Part shown: one piece after another, positions 52,432 through 60,422 of the stretch
Position numbering within the stretch: position 1 is the first letter of the stretch
Layout of the letters: each line of letters starts with the position of its first letter
NCBI RefSeq assembly: GCF_013927005.1
Contig: NZ_CP055930.1
Coordinates: 2,728,001-2,792,000, forward strand
Source: Enterobacter sp. RHBSTW-00175
Lineage (GTDB): Bacteria > Pseudomonadota > Gammaproteobacteria > Enterobacterales > Enterobacteriaceae
Reading direction: 5' to 3'
DNA length: 64,000 nt
Made by a program: the position numbers and the translations under genes
The notes under the pieces: model-generated
What the model was told of the DNA's origin: nothing
The model's input: the letters and a program-made list of their open reading frames with translations, nothing else
Databases searched by the model: none

Positions 52432-53430
52432 TCAAAATACCGGCACCCCCAGCCCAACCTTCACCTCCCTCAACGTCCCCTGCGTCACTCCCTGCGCCCG
52501 TTCCGTTCCGCGTTTCAGCATCGCCATCAATTCCCCCTTGTCCTGCATATACATCGCCCGCCGTTCGCGCATCGGGGCTATCAGCTCCTGCAGGCACGCT
52601 TCCAGTTCGTTCTTACACACCCGGTCACCCAGCCCGCCCGCCTGATAGTGCGCCTTCATCGCCGCCACCTTGTCTTTGTCCGGATGAAACGCGTCGAGGT
52701 AGGTAAACACCACATTCCCCTCAATCTGCCCCGGATCGTTCACTTTCAGGTGGTTTGGGTCGGTGTACATCGCGCTCACCGCACGGTGAATCGTCTCTTC
52801 GCTGGCGGAAAGGTGCAGCGTGTTGCCGAGCGATTTCGACATCTTGGCGCTGCCGTCGATGCCGGGCAGGCGGCTGGTGTCGCTCAGCATCGCCTTGCAG
52901 TGGCGCAGCACCGGGGCGGGCAGCAGGCTGTTCATCTTGTGCACAATCTCGTTAGTCTGTTCAATCATCGGCAGCTGGTCGTCGCCAACGGGCACGCATT
53001 CGGCCTTAAACGCGGTGATGTCCGCCGCCTGGCTGATGGGGTAGGCCATAAACCCGACCGGCAGCGAGCGGGCAAACCCTTTCTGCGCAATCTCATTTTT
53101 CACCGTCGGGTTACGCTCCACGCGGGCAACGGTGACGATGTTCATATACAGCATCGTCAGCTCGGCAAGGGCGGGCAGGGCGGATTGCAGGCAGATAGTG
53201 GTCAGGTTCGGGTCGATGCCCGCGGCCAGATAATCGGCCAGCACTTCGGGGATGTTATCGCGGATCTTCTGCGGGTTGCTGCCGTTGTCGGTCAGCCCCT
53301 GCAAATCGGCAATCAGCACAAACTGGTTGTGCGTCTGTTGCAGCGCCACGCGCTGGCGCAGTGAACCGACATAGTGACCAAGGTGCAGCGGGCCGGTCGG
53401 GCGATCGCCGGTAAGAATAGTGGTGCTCAT
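52432..53430 (-). CDS. trpS2: Second tryptophanyl-tRNA synthetase
   Basis: A 332-residue class I synthetase. The HIGH-type motif is GDRPTGPLHLGHYVGS, the KMSKS motif SAKMSKSLGN, and the tryptophan-pocket region includes DQLPMIEQTNEI. It charges tRNA-Trp; the housekeeping trpS is normally near dam and gph, so this is a paralogue like Salmonella TrpS2. Such second TrpRS enzymes can give resistance to indolmycin-type inhibitors. The gene is preceded by a Trp-codon leader peptide and terminator (53470-53584), suggesting induction when tryptophanyl-tRNA is scarce. Confidence 0.93.
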   Translation of the reverse strand: MSTTILTGDRPTGPLHLGHYVGSLRQRVALQQTHNQFVLIADLQGLTDNGSNPQKIRDNIPEVLADYLAAGIDPNLTTICLQSALPALAELTMLYMNIVTVARVERNPTVKNEIAQKGFARSLPVGFMAYPISQAADITAFKAECVPVGDDQLPMIEQTNEIVHKMNSLLPAPVLRHCKAMLSDTSRLPGIDGSAKMSKSLGNTLHLSASEETIHRAVSAMYTDPNHLKVNDPGQIEGNVVFTYLDAFHPDKDKVAAMKAHYQAGGLGDRVCKNELEACLQELIAPMRERRAMYMQDKGELMAMLKRGTERAQGVTQGTLREVKVGLGVPVF

Positions 53431-53469
53431 AAAAACTCCTTAACGTATCAATGCCGAAAGGGGTCTTTA

Positions 53470-53498
53470 AAACACAATAGCCGCCTTTCGGCGGCTAT
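53470..53498 (-). terminator. Attenuator terminator upstream of trpS2
   Basis: On the minus strand ATAGCCGCC-GAAA-GGCGGCTAT is a nine-pair stem (53477-53498) followed by TGTGTTTTAAA, 40 bp before trpS2. The upstream segment GGCGGC near 53523-53528 can pair with GCCGCC of the stem as an antiterminator, and GCCTT-CTTA-AAGGC (about 53526-53539) forms the 1:2 hairpin overlapping the leader peptide end. Confidence 0.75.
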
Positions 53499-53530
53499 CT
53501 GGAAATGGGTAAAACAACTCCGGGCCGCCT

Positions 53531-53584
53531 TTAAGAAGGCTGCCACCAACGGTTTACGGTGAGCACGGCGTGGTTTATGTTCAT
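53531..53584 (-). CDS. Trp-codon leader peptide of trpS2
   Basis: A 17-codon frame [17 protein letters not shown] with two adjacent Trp codons three to five codons before the stop. The stop codon overlaps hairpin segment 1 of the attenuator. Ribosomes stalling at TGG TGG under tryptophanyl-tRNA shortage would favour the antiterminator and allow trpS2 transcription, the classical trp-operon logic. The ribosome site is weak (GGTAACCGG), which lowers certainty. The gene is too short for normal gene calling. Confidence 0.75.
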   Translation of the reverse strand: MNINHAVLTVNRWWQPS

Positions 53585-53629
53585 CCGGTTACCGTACCAT
53601 GTCTCACACAAAAAACAACAGGGCACATC

Positions 53630-54052
53630 ATGCTGCAATCGCTCAACCACCTGACCCTTGCGGTCAGCGACCTGCAAAAAAGTCTGACCTTCTGGCACGA
53701 TGTACTGGGTTTAACGCTCCATGCCCGCTGGGATACCGGGGCGTATCTCACCTGCGGCGATCTGTGGCTCTGCCTCTCTTACGACGAGGCGCGCCGTGTC
53801 GTGCTGCCGCAGGAAAGTGACTATACCCATTACGCGTTTAGCGTCGCGGAACAGGATTTTGCACCGTTCTCGCACAAGCTTGAACAGGCGGGCGTCACCG
53901 TCTGGAAGCAGAATAAAAGCGAGGGAGCGTCGTTCTATTTTCTCGACCCGGACGGGCACAAGCTGGAGCTGCATGTGGGCAACCTCGCCGCGCGGCTGGC
54001 GGCGTGTCGGGAAAAACCCTACGCAGGAATGACGTTCTATCCGCAGGGTTAG
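53630..54052 (+). CDS. fosA: FosA fosfomycin glutathione transferase
   Basis: A 140-residue VOC-superfamily metalloenzyme, full length for FosA. Mn2+ ligands are His7 in LNHLTLAV, His in [10 protein letters not shown] and Glu in GHKLELHVG; the K+-loop region [15 protein letters not shown] is intact. It adds glutathione to fosfomycin, inactivating it. Chromosomal fosA is common in Enterobacter and Klebsiella. Start chosen at MLQSLNHLT; upstream in-frame starts are not conserved. It is divergent from the trpS2 leader, only 45 bp away. Confidence 0.93.
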   Translation: MLQSLNHLTLAVSDLQKSLTFWHDVLGLTLHARWDTGAYLTCGDLWLCLSYDEARRVVLPQESDYTHYAFSVAEQDFAPFSHKLEQAGVTVWKQNKSEGASFYFLDPDGHKLELHVGNLAARLAACREKPYAGMTFYPQG

Positions 54053-54858
54053 CCCTGCGTCATCTCAAACTGGGTGATCGCCAGCGGCTGATACCCGGCC
54101 GAGGTAAACAGCGGGGCAAACCGCTCAGGTACGGCAACGGGTGTGCAGATACCAGGATACAGGGCACTGAGATTTTGCAGCATCCGGCGCGCGTGGCCCT
54201 GACCACGTGAACCTGGCTCCACAAACAAGAACCGCAGCAGCGGTTTCGTGCCAGGCGTGGTAATGGCGGCCCAGGCTCCGGTGCCATCGCTGATTATTTC
54301 ACAGGGGATCAGGGGCAATGAAAGCGGATCAAGCTGCCACGGCATGTGTTCACCGGGGGCGGACCACACCGCCCGCAGCAGGTCATGAAGTGTGGCCTCA
54401 CGAAGCTCCCCGTTCATCGGCACATTTGCTGTTCCGCCTTTAAAGCCCCACAGGCCCTGAGAAACGCGAAAACCCAGCGCTTCATACAACGCGATCGCGG
54501 CGGTATTTTCGTGGATAACTTCCAGATAAAACGGGCTGATGCCTTTGGCTTTCAGCGCTGCGAACAGCGGCGTTAGCATCCCTCGCGCCAGCCCTTTGCC
54601 ACGGTATTCCGGGAGGATAGCAAACGCACCCAGCCGGGCTGCACCCGCGCGGCGCGTGATAAGGGCGATGGCGACTGGCTCGTCGCCACGCAGCCAGACG
54701 CACGAGTCTTCATAACTTAACCCTTCAGAGCCAAAGCGCTGGGCAAAGGCTTCGGGCGTCAGCGAAAACGGAACGAAATAGTCCTGAAAGCAACGCTCCA
54801 GAATGTCGGTAAGAATGGCGGCACTAAAGTGAAGTGCGCTCACGGCGGTCAGTTCCAT
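54049..54858 (-). CDS. GNAT-family acetyltransferase
   Basis: A 269-residue protein with an N-terminal GNAT domain: acetyl-CoA loop [15 protein letters not shown] (RGKGLA) and the following [20 protein letters not shown]. The C-terminal half contains a second, weaker acetyltransferase-like fold ([20 protein letters not shown]). The tandem arrangement suggests a duplicated GNAT. Its 3' end overlaps fosA by four bases (convergent). Substrate unknown. Start at MELTAVSAL has AGGG eight bases upstream; an ATG two codons earlier is possible. Confidence 0.85.
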   Translation of the reverse strand: MELTAVSALHFSAAILTDILERCFQDYFVPFSLTPEAFAQRFGSEGLSYEDSCVWLRGDEPVAIALITRRAGAARLGAFAILPEYRGKGLARGMLTPLFAALKAKGISPFYLEVIHENTAAIALYEALGFRVSQGLWGFKGGTANVPMNGELREATLHDLLRAVWSAPGEHMPWQLDPLSLPLIPCEIISDGTGAWAAITTPGTKPLLRFLFVEPGSRGQGHARRMLQNLSALYPGICTPVAVPERFAPLFTSAGYQPLAITQFEMTQG

Positions 54859-54916
54859 TACCATTGCCCTGTGTCGTGGGTAGACCATCAGTGTAGTGGA
54901 ACACCCGCTTTCTTTC

Positions 54917-55786
54917 TCACTGAACTTCCAGCGTTTTTAGCTCATTAGTGATGGCGGTATTGCGTGATTTAAGCGATTCGCACATTTCCGTATCCGTCGT
55001 TTTTCTACCACTACAGTAAATGTTCATCTGCGCGTTGTTCAGCAACATACGGTTGTTGAGGGTGTTGATTTTGTTTTCGGTCGGGTTCTGTGTGCCATTC
55101 GCCAGCGCCAGGCGTAACCCTTCCAAAAACGAGCAGCTGTTGTGATAGGCCATAAAGTCGTTAAGGGCACGGCTAAGCGGGTAATCTTTCATTGTGTCGG
55201 TCTTTATATGCTGGACGATGGCCACCGCTTTGGTGTCGCGGGTTTGCTGGATTTTGGTATCCACGGCGGTGACGATCATCTGTTTATAGACCACTTCATT
55301 GACCAGCGATCGTTCTGAGTTAGAGAACATCGCCAGCGCCGAGAAAATGGATTTACTGACGGTTGGCGTCACCACGGTGGCAACGCCAGCGAACAGGCTG
55401 GTGAGTGTGCCAGTGGAGATATTAAACATCGCGTCATTGCCATAAATGCTCCGGCGATGGAGCAGACAAACCTGCTCCGAGCCGGTCATCAGGATGTAAA
55501 TGGCATCGTTGCGCTGGGCCTGGCATGTCTTTTCATGGTCGACAGCGGTCCCTGCATTGGCACAGGTTTTTGAGACAATGGGATCCCGATAACTGACGTC
55601 AGCGGTCTTTGTCGTGCCTTCCGGTGCCGCAGGCGGGCTGAGCAGGATCTGCATCAGCATGTCTGGCGTTGTCGTGATGGCGCTATCCACGTCAGGGCTG
55701 GAAAACCCCCGATACAGGGGGTTGTCCTGAGCGCAGCCCGCCAGGAGCAGGCTGGAGAAGAAAACTAACCCGATGTGCTTCATCAT
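54917..55786 (-). CDS. Lipoprotein of unknown function
   Basis: A 289-residue protein with lipobox LLLAGC at residues 13-18, so Cys18 should be lipid-modified. Mature part has several Cys residues (SKTCANAGT, EKTCQAQRN, NSCSFLEG, NIYCSGRK) and two helical stretches with glycine-rich VATVVTPTVSKSIFSALAMF, which might contact a membrane. It lies downstream of a polytopic membrane protein gene in the same direction (57 bp gap) and may act with it. No family recognised. Confidence 0.72.
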   Translation of the reverse strand: MMKHIGLVFFSSLLLAGCAQDNPLYRGFSSPDVDSAITTTPDMLMQILLSPPAAPEGTTKTADVSYRDPIVSKTCANAGTAVDHEKTCQAQRNDAIYILMTGSEQVCLLHRRSIYGNDAMFNISTGTLTSLFAGVATVVTPTVSKSIFSALAMFSNSERSLVNEVVYKQMIVTAVDTKIQQTRDTKAVAIVQHIKTDTMKDYPLSRALNDFMAYHNSCSFLEGLRLALANGTQNPTENKINTLNNRMLLNNAQMNIYCSGRKTTDTEMCESLKSRNTAITNELKTLEVQ

Positions 55787-55843
55787 GATAGCCCCGGACT
55801 GACGTTAGAAAGCAGGAAGTTTCAGGCTACGGTTAAGGCTGCG

Positions 55844-56662
55844 TTAACCTCCGGCTACTGGCGGAGCAGGGGGGGCCGGTTGATTTGAACGAGGGGATTC
55901 ACCGTGCGGCGCAGCTTTATAGGCAAGGTATCCCGCATGGCTAATGCCCAGCAGCCAGGACATGCCGTCGGAGACATTGGGTAATGCGTTAAGCCAGGTA
56001 GTCTTATTATCTGGCATTACCTGGGAAAAAAATTGCCAAAGCGACATGCCATACACCGCTAACAAAATAAAAGTGATAACGAACTGCTGTATTTTCCCCA
56101 GGTCAGCCGAACCGGCATTGGTATTCTCCTCGCCACGAAAAAGATCCAGCCAACTGGCCAGCTCAGCGCTAGAGAAAGAAAAGATTTTACCGGCAGGAAT
56201 AATGTCTTCTACCGGTTTATTGATTGCCTGAGAAACCTGCTGTGCGGCCTGAGCGGTGACATTATTATCTGCTTTGGCATTTAGAATAGCGGGCGCAGCC
56301 GCAAGTGAGGCCAGCGATATCCCCATAATGGTGAGTAAAGGCGTATTCAGCGTTATTTCCAGAGGGTCAGTTATTTCATTCTCGATTCTCAGCAATGCCG
56401 CGGTATATAACGCGGACAAAATCAGCATGGACCAGCAAAGCGCCTGCAGTTTAGACAGGCTCAGGCGGTTGCGGTAATCAATAAAAATCCCGTTGAGGCG
56501 GCCATTGATGGCATATCCAACGCTCATAGAAAAAATAATCATCATGACGAGCGTCAGGAGCCAGGCATACCGCGGGTGGGAAGAGTTAATGACAGGTGCA
56601 ACAATAAATAAAATCAGGCTGCCGAGGATCCAAAATAACGTGCCAGAAGATGGTTTAGGCAT
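55844..56662 (-). CDS. Inner membrane protein of unknown function
   Basis: A 272-residue protein with at least five membrane segments (GTLFWILGSLILFIVAPVI, WLLTLVMMIIFSMSVGYAI, LCWSMLILSALYTAALLRI, LLTIMGISLASLAAAPAIL and FVITFILLAVYGMSLWQFF) and a proline-rich tail (NQPAPPAPPVAGG). The start MPKPSSGTLFW has AAGG nine bases upstream; longer starts are possible. Together with the following lipoprotein gene it may form an envelope complex. No family recognised. Confidence 0.72.
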   Translation of the reverse strand: MPKPSSGTLFWILGSLILFIVAPVINSSHPRYAWLLTLVMMIIFSMSVGYAINGRLNGIFIDYRNRLSLSKLQALCWSMLILSALYTAALLRIENEITDPLEITLNTPLLTIMGISLASLAAAPAILNAKADNNVTAQAAQQVSQAINKPVEDIIPAGKIFSFSSAELASWLDLFRGEENTNAGSADLGKIQQFVITFILLAVYGMSLWQFFSQVMPDNKTTWLNALPNVSDGMSWLLGISHAGYLAYKAAPHGESPRSNQPAPPAPPVAGG

Positions 56663-56795
56663 ACACCGTACCTTTTTCATAACAGGCGATGTTAATACCC
56701 TAATCGGAAGGCATTTTTCCGGCTGTAACAAGAAAGCATGAAAAAAATGGTTTTTTTCATGCTTAAGGTTGAAATGGTATTACGGACCTCTGCGT

Positions 56796-56971
56796 TTACG
56801 CACCCACCAGCTCAATTCGGTTGCCGTCCGGGTCTGCGATGACAACTTCGTAGAAGCCATCCCCCGTCATACGCGGCGAGCTCAGCAATGTCCCGCTAAT
56901 CGTGCCTACTCCGCCATGCTATCGACCTTCGCTTTGTTACCCACATTCAGCGCGAAATGTGCAATTTTCAT
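56796..56971 (-). pseudogene. Broken VOC/glyoxalase-family gene
   Basis: The start MKIAHFALNVGNKAKVD joins the family N-terminus directly to a segment normally in the middle, and a stop follows at MAE. In another frame the expected C-terminus appears (SSPRMTGDGFYEVVIADPDG, NRIELVGA). So there is both an internal deletion and a frameshift. An intact member would be a lactoylglutathione-lyase-like metalloenzyme of about 125 residues. Confidence 0.75.
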
Positions 56972-57147
56972 AGTAATCCTCGTTGTTTGTGTTGCGTGGC
57001 TGGCATGTCATCGACAAGGTGGGCGGGCAACTCTTCGTGCAGCACCTTTTCCCGGCACCGTTCGCGATGAACGACAGGCTCAAAACAGAAACCGTCGTAA
57101 GGCTTACTCGCCAGAACCTGATCCTGATGGCGATCGTTACTCTTCAT
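56968..57147 (-). CDS. Possible small protein coupled to the broken VOC gene
   Basis: A 59-residue frame MKSNDRHQDQVLASKPYDGF... ending QHKQRGLL, with GGAG eight bases before the ATG. Its TGA overlaps the ATG of the VOC remnant (ATGA), typical of co-translated genes. I do not recognise the family, and it may decay together with its neighbour. Confidence 0.4.
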   Translation of the reverse strand: MKSNDRHQDQVLASKPYDGFCFEPVVHRERCREKVLHEELPAHLVDDMPATQHKQRGLL

Positions 57148-57243
57148 CGTAAGGCTCCGCGCTGATCCGCCAGATTGACAGAGGGAGTGGCTATGCAACA
57201 TTATGCGCATTGGTGCTCGATTTAGATTTTAAAAGGATTCTTC

Positions 57244-58014
57244 ATGCTCGATTATGCTGCTTTTCCTGGGCAACGACAAGACCTGATCCGCCAGATCCTT
57301 CAGGAGAATGGCAGGGTGGTTTGCACAGAGCTGGCCACCCGAATGAACGTGTCAGAGCACACAATTCGCCGTGATTTACATGAGCTTAGCAAAGAAGGCT
57401 TTTGTAAAAAGGTCTATGGCGGCGCGGTGCTTCAGCTCCCGGATGCCGGGAATTTTTTCACGCGCGAGCAAAAAGACAGTGCAAAAAAGGACGCAATCGC
57501 GCAGAAAGCGGCAACCCTGATCAAAGCGGGCGGCTGTATTTTTATTGATACGGGAACAACCAATCTGGCGCTGGCGAAGGCGCTGCCTGCTGATCTCAGT
57601 ATTACTGTTGTCACCAACTCTCCGGCAATCGCGGCTGAGCTGCTGCGTCATCCGCTGTGCGAGGTGATCATGACTGGCGGGCAGATCCAGCGAGCGTCCG
57701 GCGGGGCGGTTGGGGCCACTGCGGCAAACCAGATCCAGGGGATTATCTTCGATCAGGCCTTTATCGGCGGCTGTGCGATGGATCCTGATATGGGGCTGAC
57801 CGGCTTTGACTTTGCCGACTGCGAGTTCAAAAAAGCGGTGATCGCCCAGAGTAATCAAAGCATTGTGGTGCTCACCATCGACAAGCTGCCTGGCGTGGCG
57901 CGTTTTGTGGTGGCGAAGAGCCGCGATATCGATGTGCTGGTGGTGGAAGAGGGCATGGACAAAGACGTGCTCGATGCATTCACGGCTCAGGATGTTCGCA
58001 TTGTGTGCGCCTGA
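57244..58014 (+). CDS. DeoR-family transcriptional regulator
   Basis: A 256-residue regulator. N-terminal HTH: ELATRMNVSEHTIRRDLHEL (about residues 28-47). The C-terminal sugar-phosphate sensor fold has IFIDTGTTNLALAKAL and GGAVGATAANQIQG. Members repress sugar or nucleoside catabolic operons and are released by a phosphorylated sugar. No sugar gene lies beside it in this window, so its target is unknown. It precedes the ClpP-like gene by 63 bp. Confidence 0.9.
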   Translation: MLDYAAFPGQRQDLIRQILQENGRVVCTELATRMNVSEHTIRRDLHELSKEGFCKKVYGGAVLQLPDAGNFFTREQKDSAKKDAIAQKAATLIKAGGCIFIDTGTTNLALAKALPADLSITVVTNSPAIAAELLRHPLCEVIMTGGQIQRASGGAVGATAANQIQGIIFDQAFIGGCAMDPDMGLTGFDFADCEFKKAVIAQSNQSIVVLTIDKLPGVARFVVAKSRDIDVLVVEEGMDKDVLDAFTAQDVRIVCA

Positions 58015-58077
58015 GGACTTTGACATATAAAACAGGCTACACTCTGCTTTTGAGCGCTAAATGCTGAGGAAATAACA

Positions 58078-58683
58078 ATGCACTACACCATGAAAGAAAG
58101 CGACAACAAAGATAAAGCGGAAGGGACACACGGCGCGGGCGCTTTACAGCAGAAGTTGCTGGATTCCCGTTCGATTGTTATCTCCGGCGAGATTGACCAG
58201 GCGCTGGCCGAGAAAGTGATCACTCAGCTGATCCTGCTGCAAAGCATCAGCAATGATCCTATTAAGCTGTACATCAACAGCCAGGGCGGCCACGTTGAAG
58301 CGGGCGATACCATCCACGACTTCATCAAGTTCATTCGCCCGGAAGTGCACGTGATCGGCACCGGCTGGGTCGCCAGCGCCGGGATCACCATCTTCCTGGC
58401 AGCGAAAAAAGAGCACCGTTATTCACTGCCAAATACCCGTTTCATGATCCATCAGCCGCTGGGCGGCGTGCGTGGTCAGGCGACGGATATTGAAATCGAA
58501 GCCCGCGAAATCATCCGGATGCTGGATCGCGTGAACAAGCTGATTGCTGACGCGACCGGCCAGCCGCTGGAAAAAGTGAAAAAAGATACCGACCGCAACT
58601 TCTGGATGTCTCCGGCAGAAGCGCTGGATTACGGCATTGTGGGTAAAATGATCACCCATTATGACGATCTGAAGCTCGATTAA
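58078..58683 (+). CDS. ClpP-like serine protease
   Basis: A 201-residue protein of the ClpP/crotonase superfamily. The catalytic Ser is in GTGWVASAGITIFLAA, His in RFMIHQPLGGVRGQA, and Asp in DTDRNFWMSPAEALDYG, the ClpP triad order. It differs from housekeeping ClpP (which is next to clpX) and is a stand-alone paralogue with a divergent N-terminus (MHYTMKESDNKDKAEGTHGA). Whether it docks with ClpA/ClpX is unknown. Confidence 0.88.
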   Translation: MHYTMKESDNKDKAEGTHGAGALQQKLLDSRSIVISGEIDQALAEKVITQLILLQSISNDPIKLYINSQGGHVEAGDTIHDFIKFIRPEVHVIGTGWVASAGITIFLAAKKEHRYSLPNTRFMIHQPLGGVRGQATDIEIEAREIIRMLDRVNKLIADATGQPLEKVKKDTDRNFWMSPAEALDYGIVGKMITHYDDLKLD

Positions 58684-58710
58684 GCCTCACTCTGCGCCCG
58701 GCAACGGGCG

Positions 58711-59007
58711 CTATCGCACTTCAAATACGACTGCCATCCAGTTCACCCTGTTGTTTTCCGGAAACGCCGGATAGGGATCGAGCCGCGTGCAGGCCCCCGC
58801 CCAGATAAACGTATTCTCTTCAATGCGATACCAGTGCGTATTGCCTTCAACGGCATCGCCCACCACCGCCCCCAGAACCGTGACGCGGCTTCCCGCGGGC
58901 AGTTCACAGGCGACAGGCGAGAACACGGATGGATTATCCCTGCGCGTATAGACCCCTGTAGTGGTCTTCACGTTGCCCGTTGCCGGGAATTCAATGAAAT
59001 CGCTCAT
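58711..59007 (-). CDS. Small protein with bacterial SH3-like domain
   Basis: A 98-residue protein. LPAGSRVTVLGAVVGDAVEG and HWYRIEENTFIWAGACTRLD fit the bacterial SH3 (SH3b) beta-barrel pattern. No signal peptide is visible. The start MSDFIEFPATG has AGG seven bases upstream. It lies convergent with the ClpP-like gene and divergent from roxA. Function unknown; SH3b domains often bind peptidoglycan or peptides. Confidence 0.72.
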   Translation of the reverse strand: MSDFIEFPATGNVKTTTGVYTRRDNPSVFSPVACELPAGSRVTVLGAVVGDAVEGNTHWYRIEENTFIWAGACTRLDPYPAFPENNRVNWMAVVFEVR

Positions 59008-59210
59008 CTCAGGCCTCATGACACGCTCTCTTAAGGTAACGATATAAGTCGCTGTAAATCTGGCGCTAACGATAAAGCGTGAAACTGCCAGGCTATGTCA
59101 TACGAAGGACTGAATGCGGCGACTTTTTACCCCCCTTTGACCCACGACAAGGCAACCCGGCTTCGGCTTGCGCATAATCGCACCTGTTTACCTTTTCACT
59201 GGTGCTAACC

Positions 59211-60332
59211 ATGGCGAATCAACTGAACCTGAACTGGCCGGAATTTCTTGAAAAATACTGGCAAAAACAACCCGTTGTGCTGAAAAATGCCTTCCCGAAT
59301 TTTGTCGACCCGATTACGCCTGACGAGCTTGCAGGCCTGGCGATGGAGCCGGAAGTCGATAGCCGTCTGGTCACCCATTTCAACGGTAAATGGCAGGCCA
59401 GCAATGGCCCGTTTGAGCATTTCGATAATCTGGGCGAAACCGGCTGGTCACTGCTGGCGCAGGCGGTGAACCACTGGCATATGCCGGCGGCTGAGCTGGT
59501 GCGTCCGTTCCGCGTATTGCCGGACTGGCGTCTTGATGACCTGATGATCTCCTTCTCTGTACCGGGCGGTGGCGTTGGTCCGCATATCGATCAGTACGAT
59601 GTGTTTATCATTCAGGGGATGGGTAGCCGCCGCTGGCGCGTGGGGGATAAGCTGCCAATGCGTCAGTTCTGCCCGCATCCGGCGCTGCTGCACGTTGATC
59701 CTTTTGAGCCGATCATCGACGAAGATCTGGCTCCGGGCGATATCCTCTACATTCCACCTGGATTCCCGCATGACGGATTCACTCATGAAACCGCGCTGAA
59801 CTACTCCGTGGGCTTCCGTGGGCCAAATGGCCGCGATCTGATCAGCAGCTTTGCCGATTACGCCCTGGAAAACGATCTGGGCGGCGAGCACTACAGCGAC
59901 CCGGATCTGACCTGCCGTGAACACCCAGGCCGCGTGGAACAGTACGAGCTTGATCGTATTCGCCAGATGATGATCGACATGATCAGCAAACCTGAAGATT
60001 TCACGAAATGGTTCGGCAGCTTTGTCTCTACGCCGCGCCACGAGCTGGATGTTGCCGCTGCGGAACCGCCATACACGCCAGAAGAGGTGCTTGATGCGCT
60101 TCAGGGCGACGAAACCCTCACCCGCCTGAGCGGGCTGCGTGTGCTGAATATTGGTGGCAGCTTCTTCATCAACAGCGAACAGCTGGAAACGGTGGATGCA
60201 AAAGCCGCTGATGCGCTGTGCCGCTTCACCGAGTTTGGGCAGGCTGAACTCGGCGAAGCATTGCAAAATCCGGCGTTTGTGGAAGAATTGACTGACCTGA
60301 TTAATCAGGGTTACTGGTACTTCGAGGAGTAA
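59211..60332 (+). CDS. roxA: Ribosomal protein L16 arginine hydroxylase
   Basis: A 373-residue JmjC-type cupin oxygenase, the exact length of E. coli RoxA (YcfD). The iron-binding facial triad begins with HIDQYD in GPHIDQYDVFIIQG, and the distal His lies in PPGFPHDGFTHET. It hydroxylates an arginine of ribosomal protein L16 using 2-oxoglutarate, O2 and Fe(II). The start MANQLNLNWPEFLEKYW aligns with the E. coli N-terminus; an upstream GTG is not needed. In E. coli the gene is in another chromosomal place (near phoPQ). Confidence 0.93.
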   Translation: MANQLNLNWPEFLEKYWQKQPVVLKNAFPNFVDPITPDELAGLAMEPEVDSRLVTHFNGKWQASNGPFEHFDNLGETGWSLLAQAVNHWHMPAAELVRPFRVLPDWRLDDLMISFSVPGGGVGPHIDQYDVFIIQGMGSRRWRVGDKLPMRQFCPHPALLHVDPFEPIIDEDLAPGDILYIPPGFPHDGFTHETALNYSVGFRGPNGRDLISSFADYALENDLGGEHYSDPDLTCREHPGRVEQYELDRIRQMMIDMISKPEDFTKWFGSFVSTPRHELDVAAAEPPYTPEEVLDALQGDETLTRLSGLRVLNIGGSFFINSEQLETVDAKAADALCRFTEFGQAELGEALQNPAFVEELTDLINQGYWYFEE

Positions 60333-60338
60333 GCCTGA

Positions 60339-60417
60339 CTGTGCCGGGTGGCGCTGCGCTTACCGGGCCTACGAGCGTGCATTGAGTAGGCCGGGTAAGG
60401 CGAAGCCGCCACCCGGC
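60339..60417. repeat. REP pair (BIME) after roxA
   Basis: TGCCGGGTGGCGCTGCGCTT at the left and its inverted partner AGCCGCCACCCGGCA at the right, with ACCGGGCC / GGCCGGGT in between. Same family as 9171-9242. Confidence 0.85.
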
Positions 60418-60422
60418 AATAA

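Noticed and set aside
52399..53364. A 321-residue plus-strand frame opposite trpS2
   Set aside because: His/Arg-rich antisense frame; trpS2 has all synthetase motifs.
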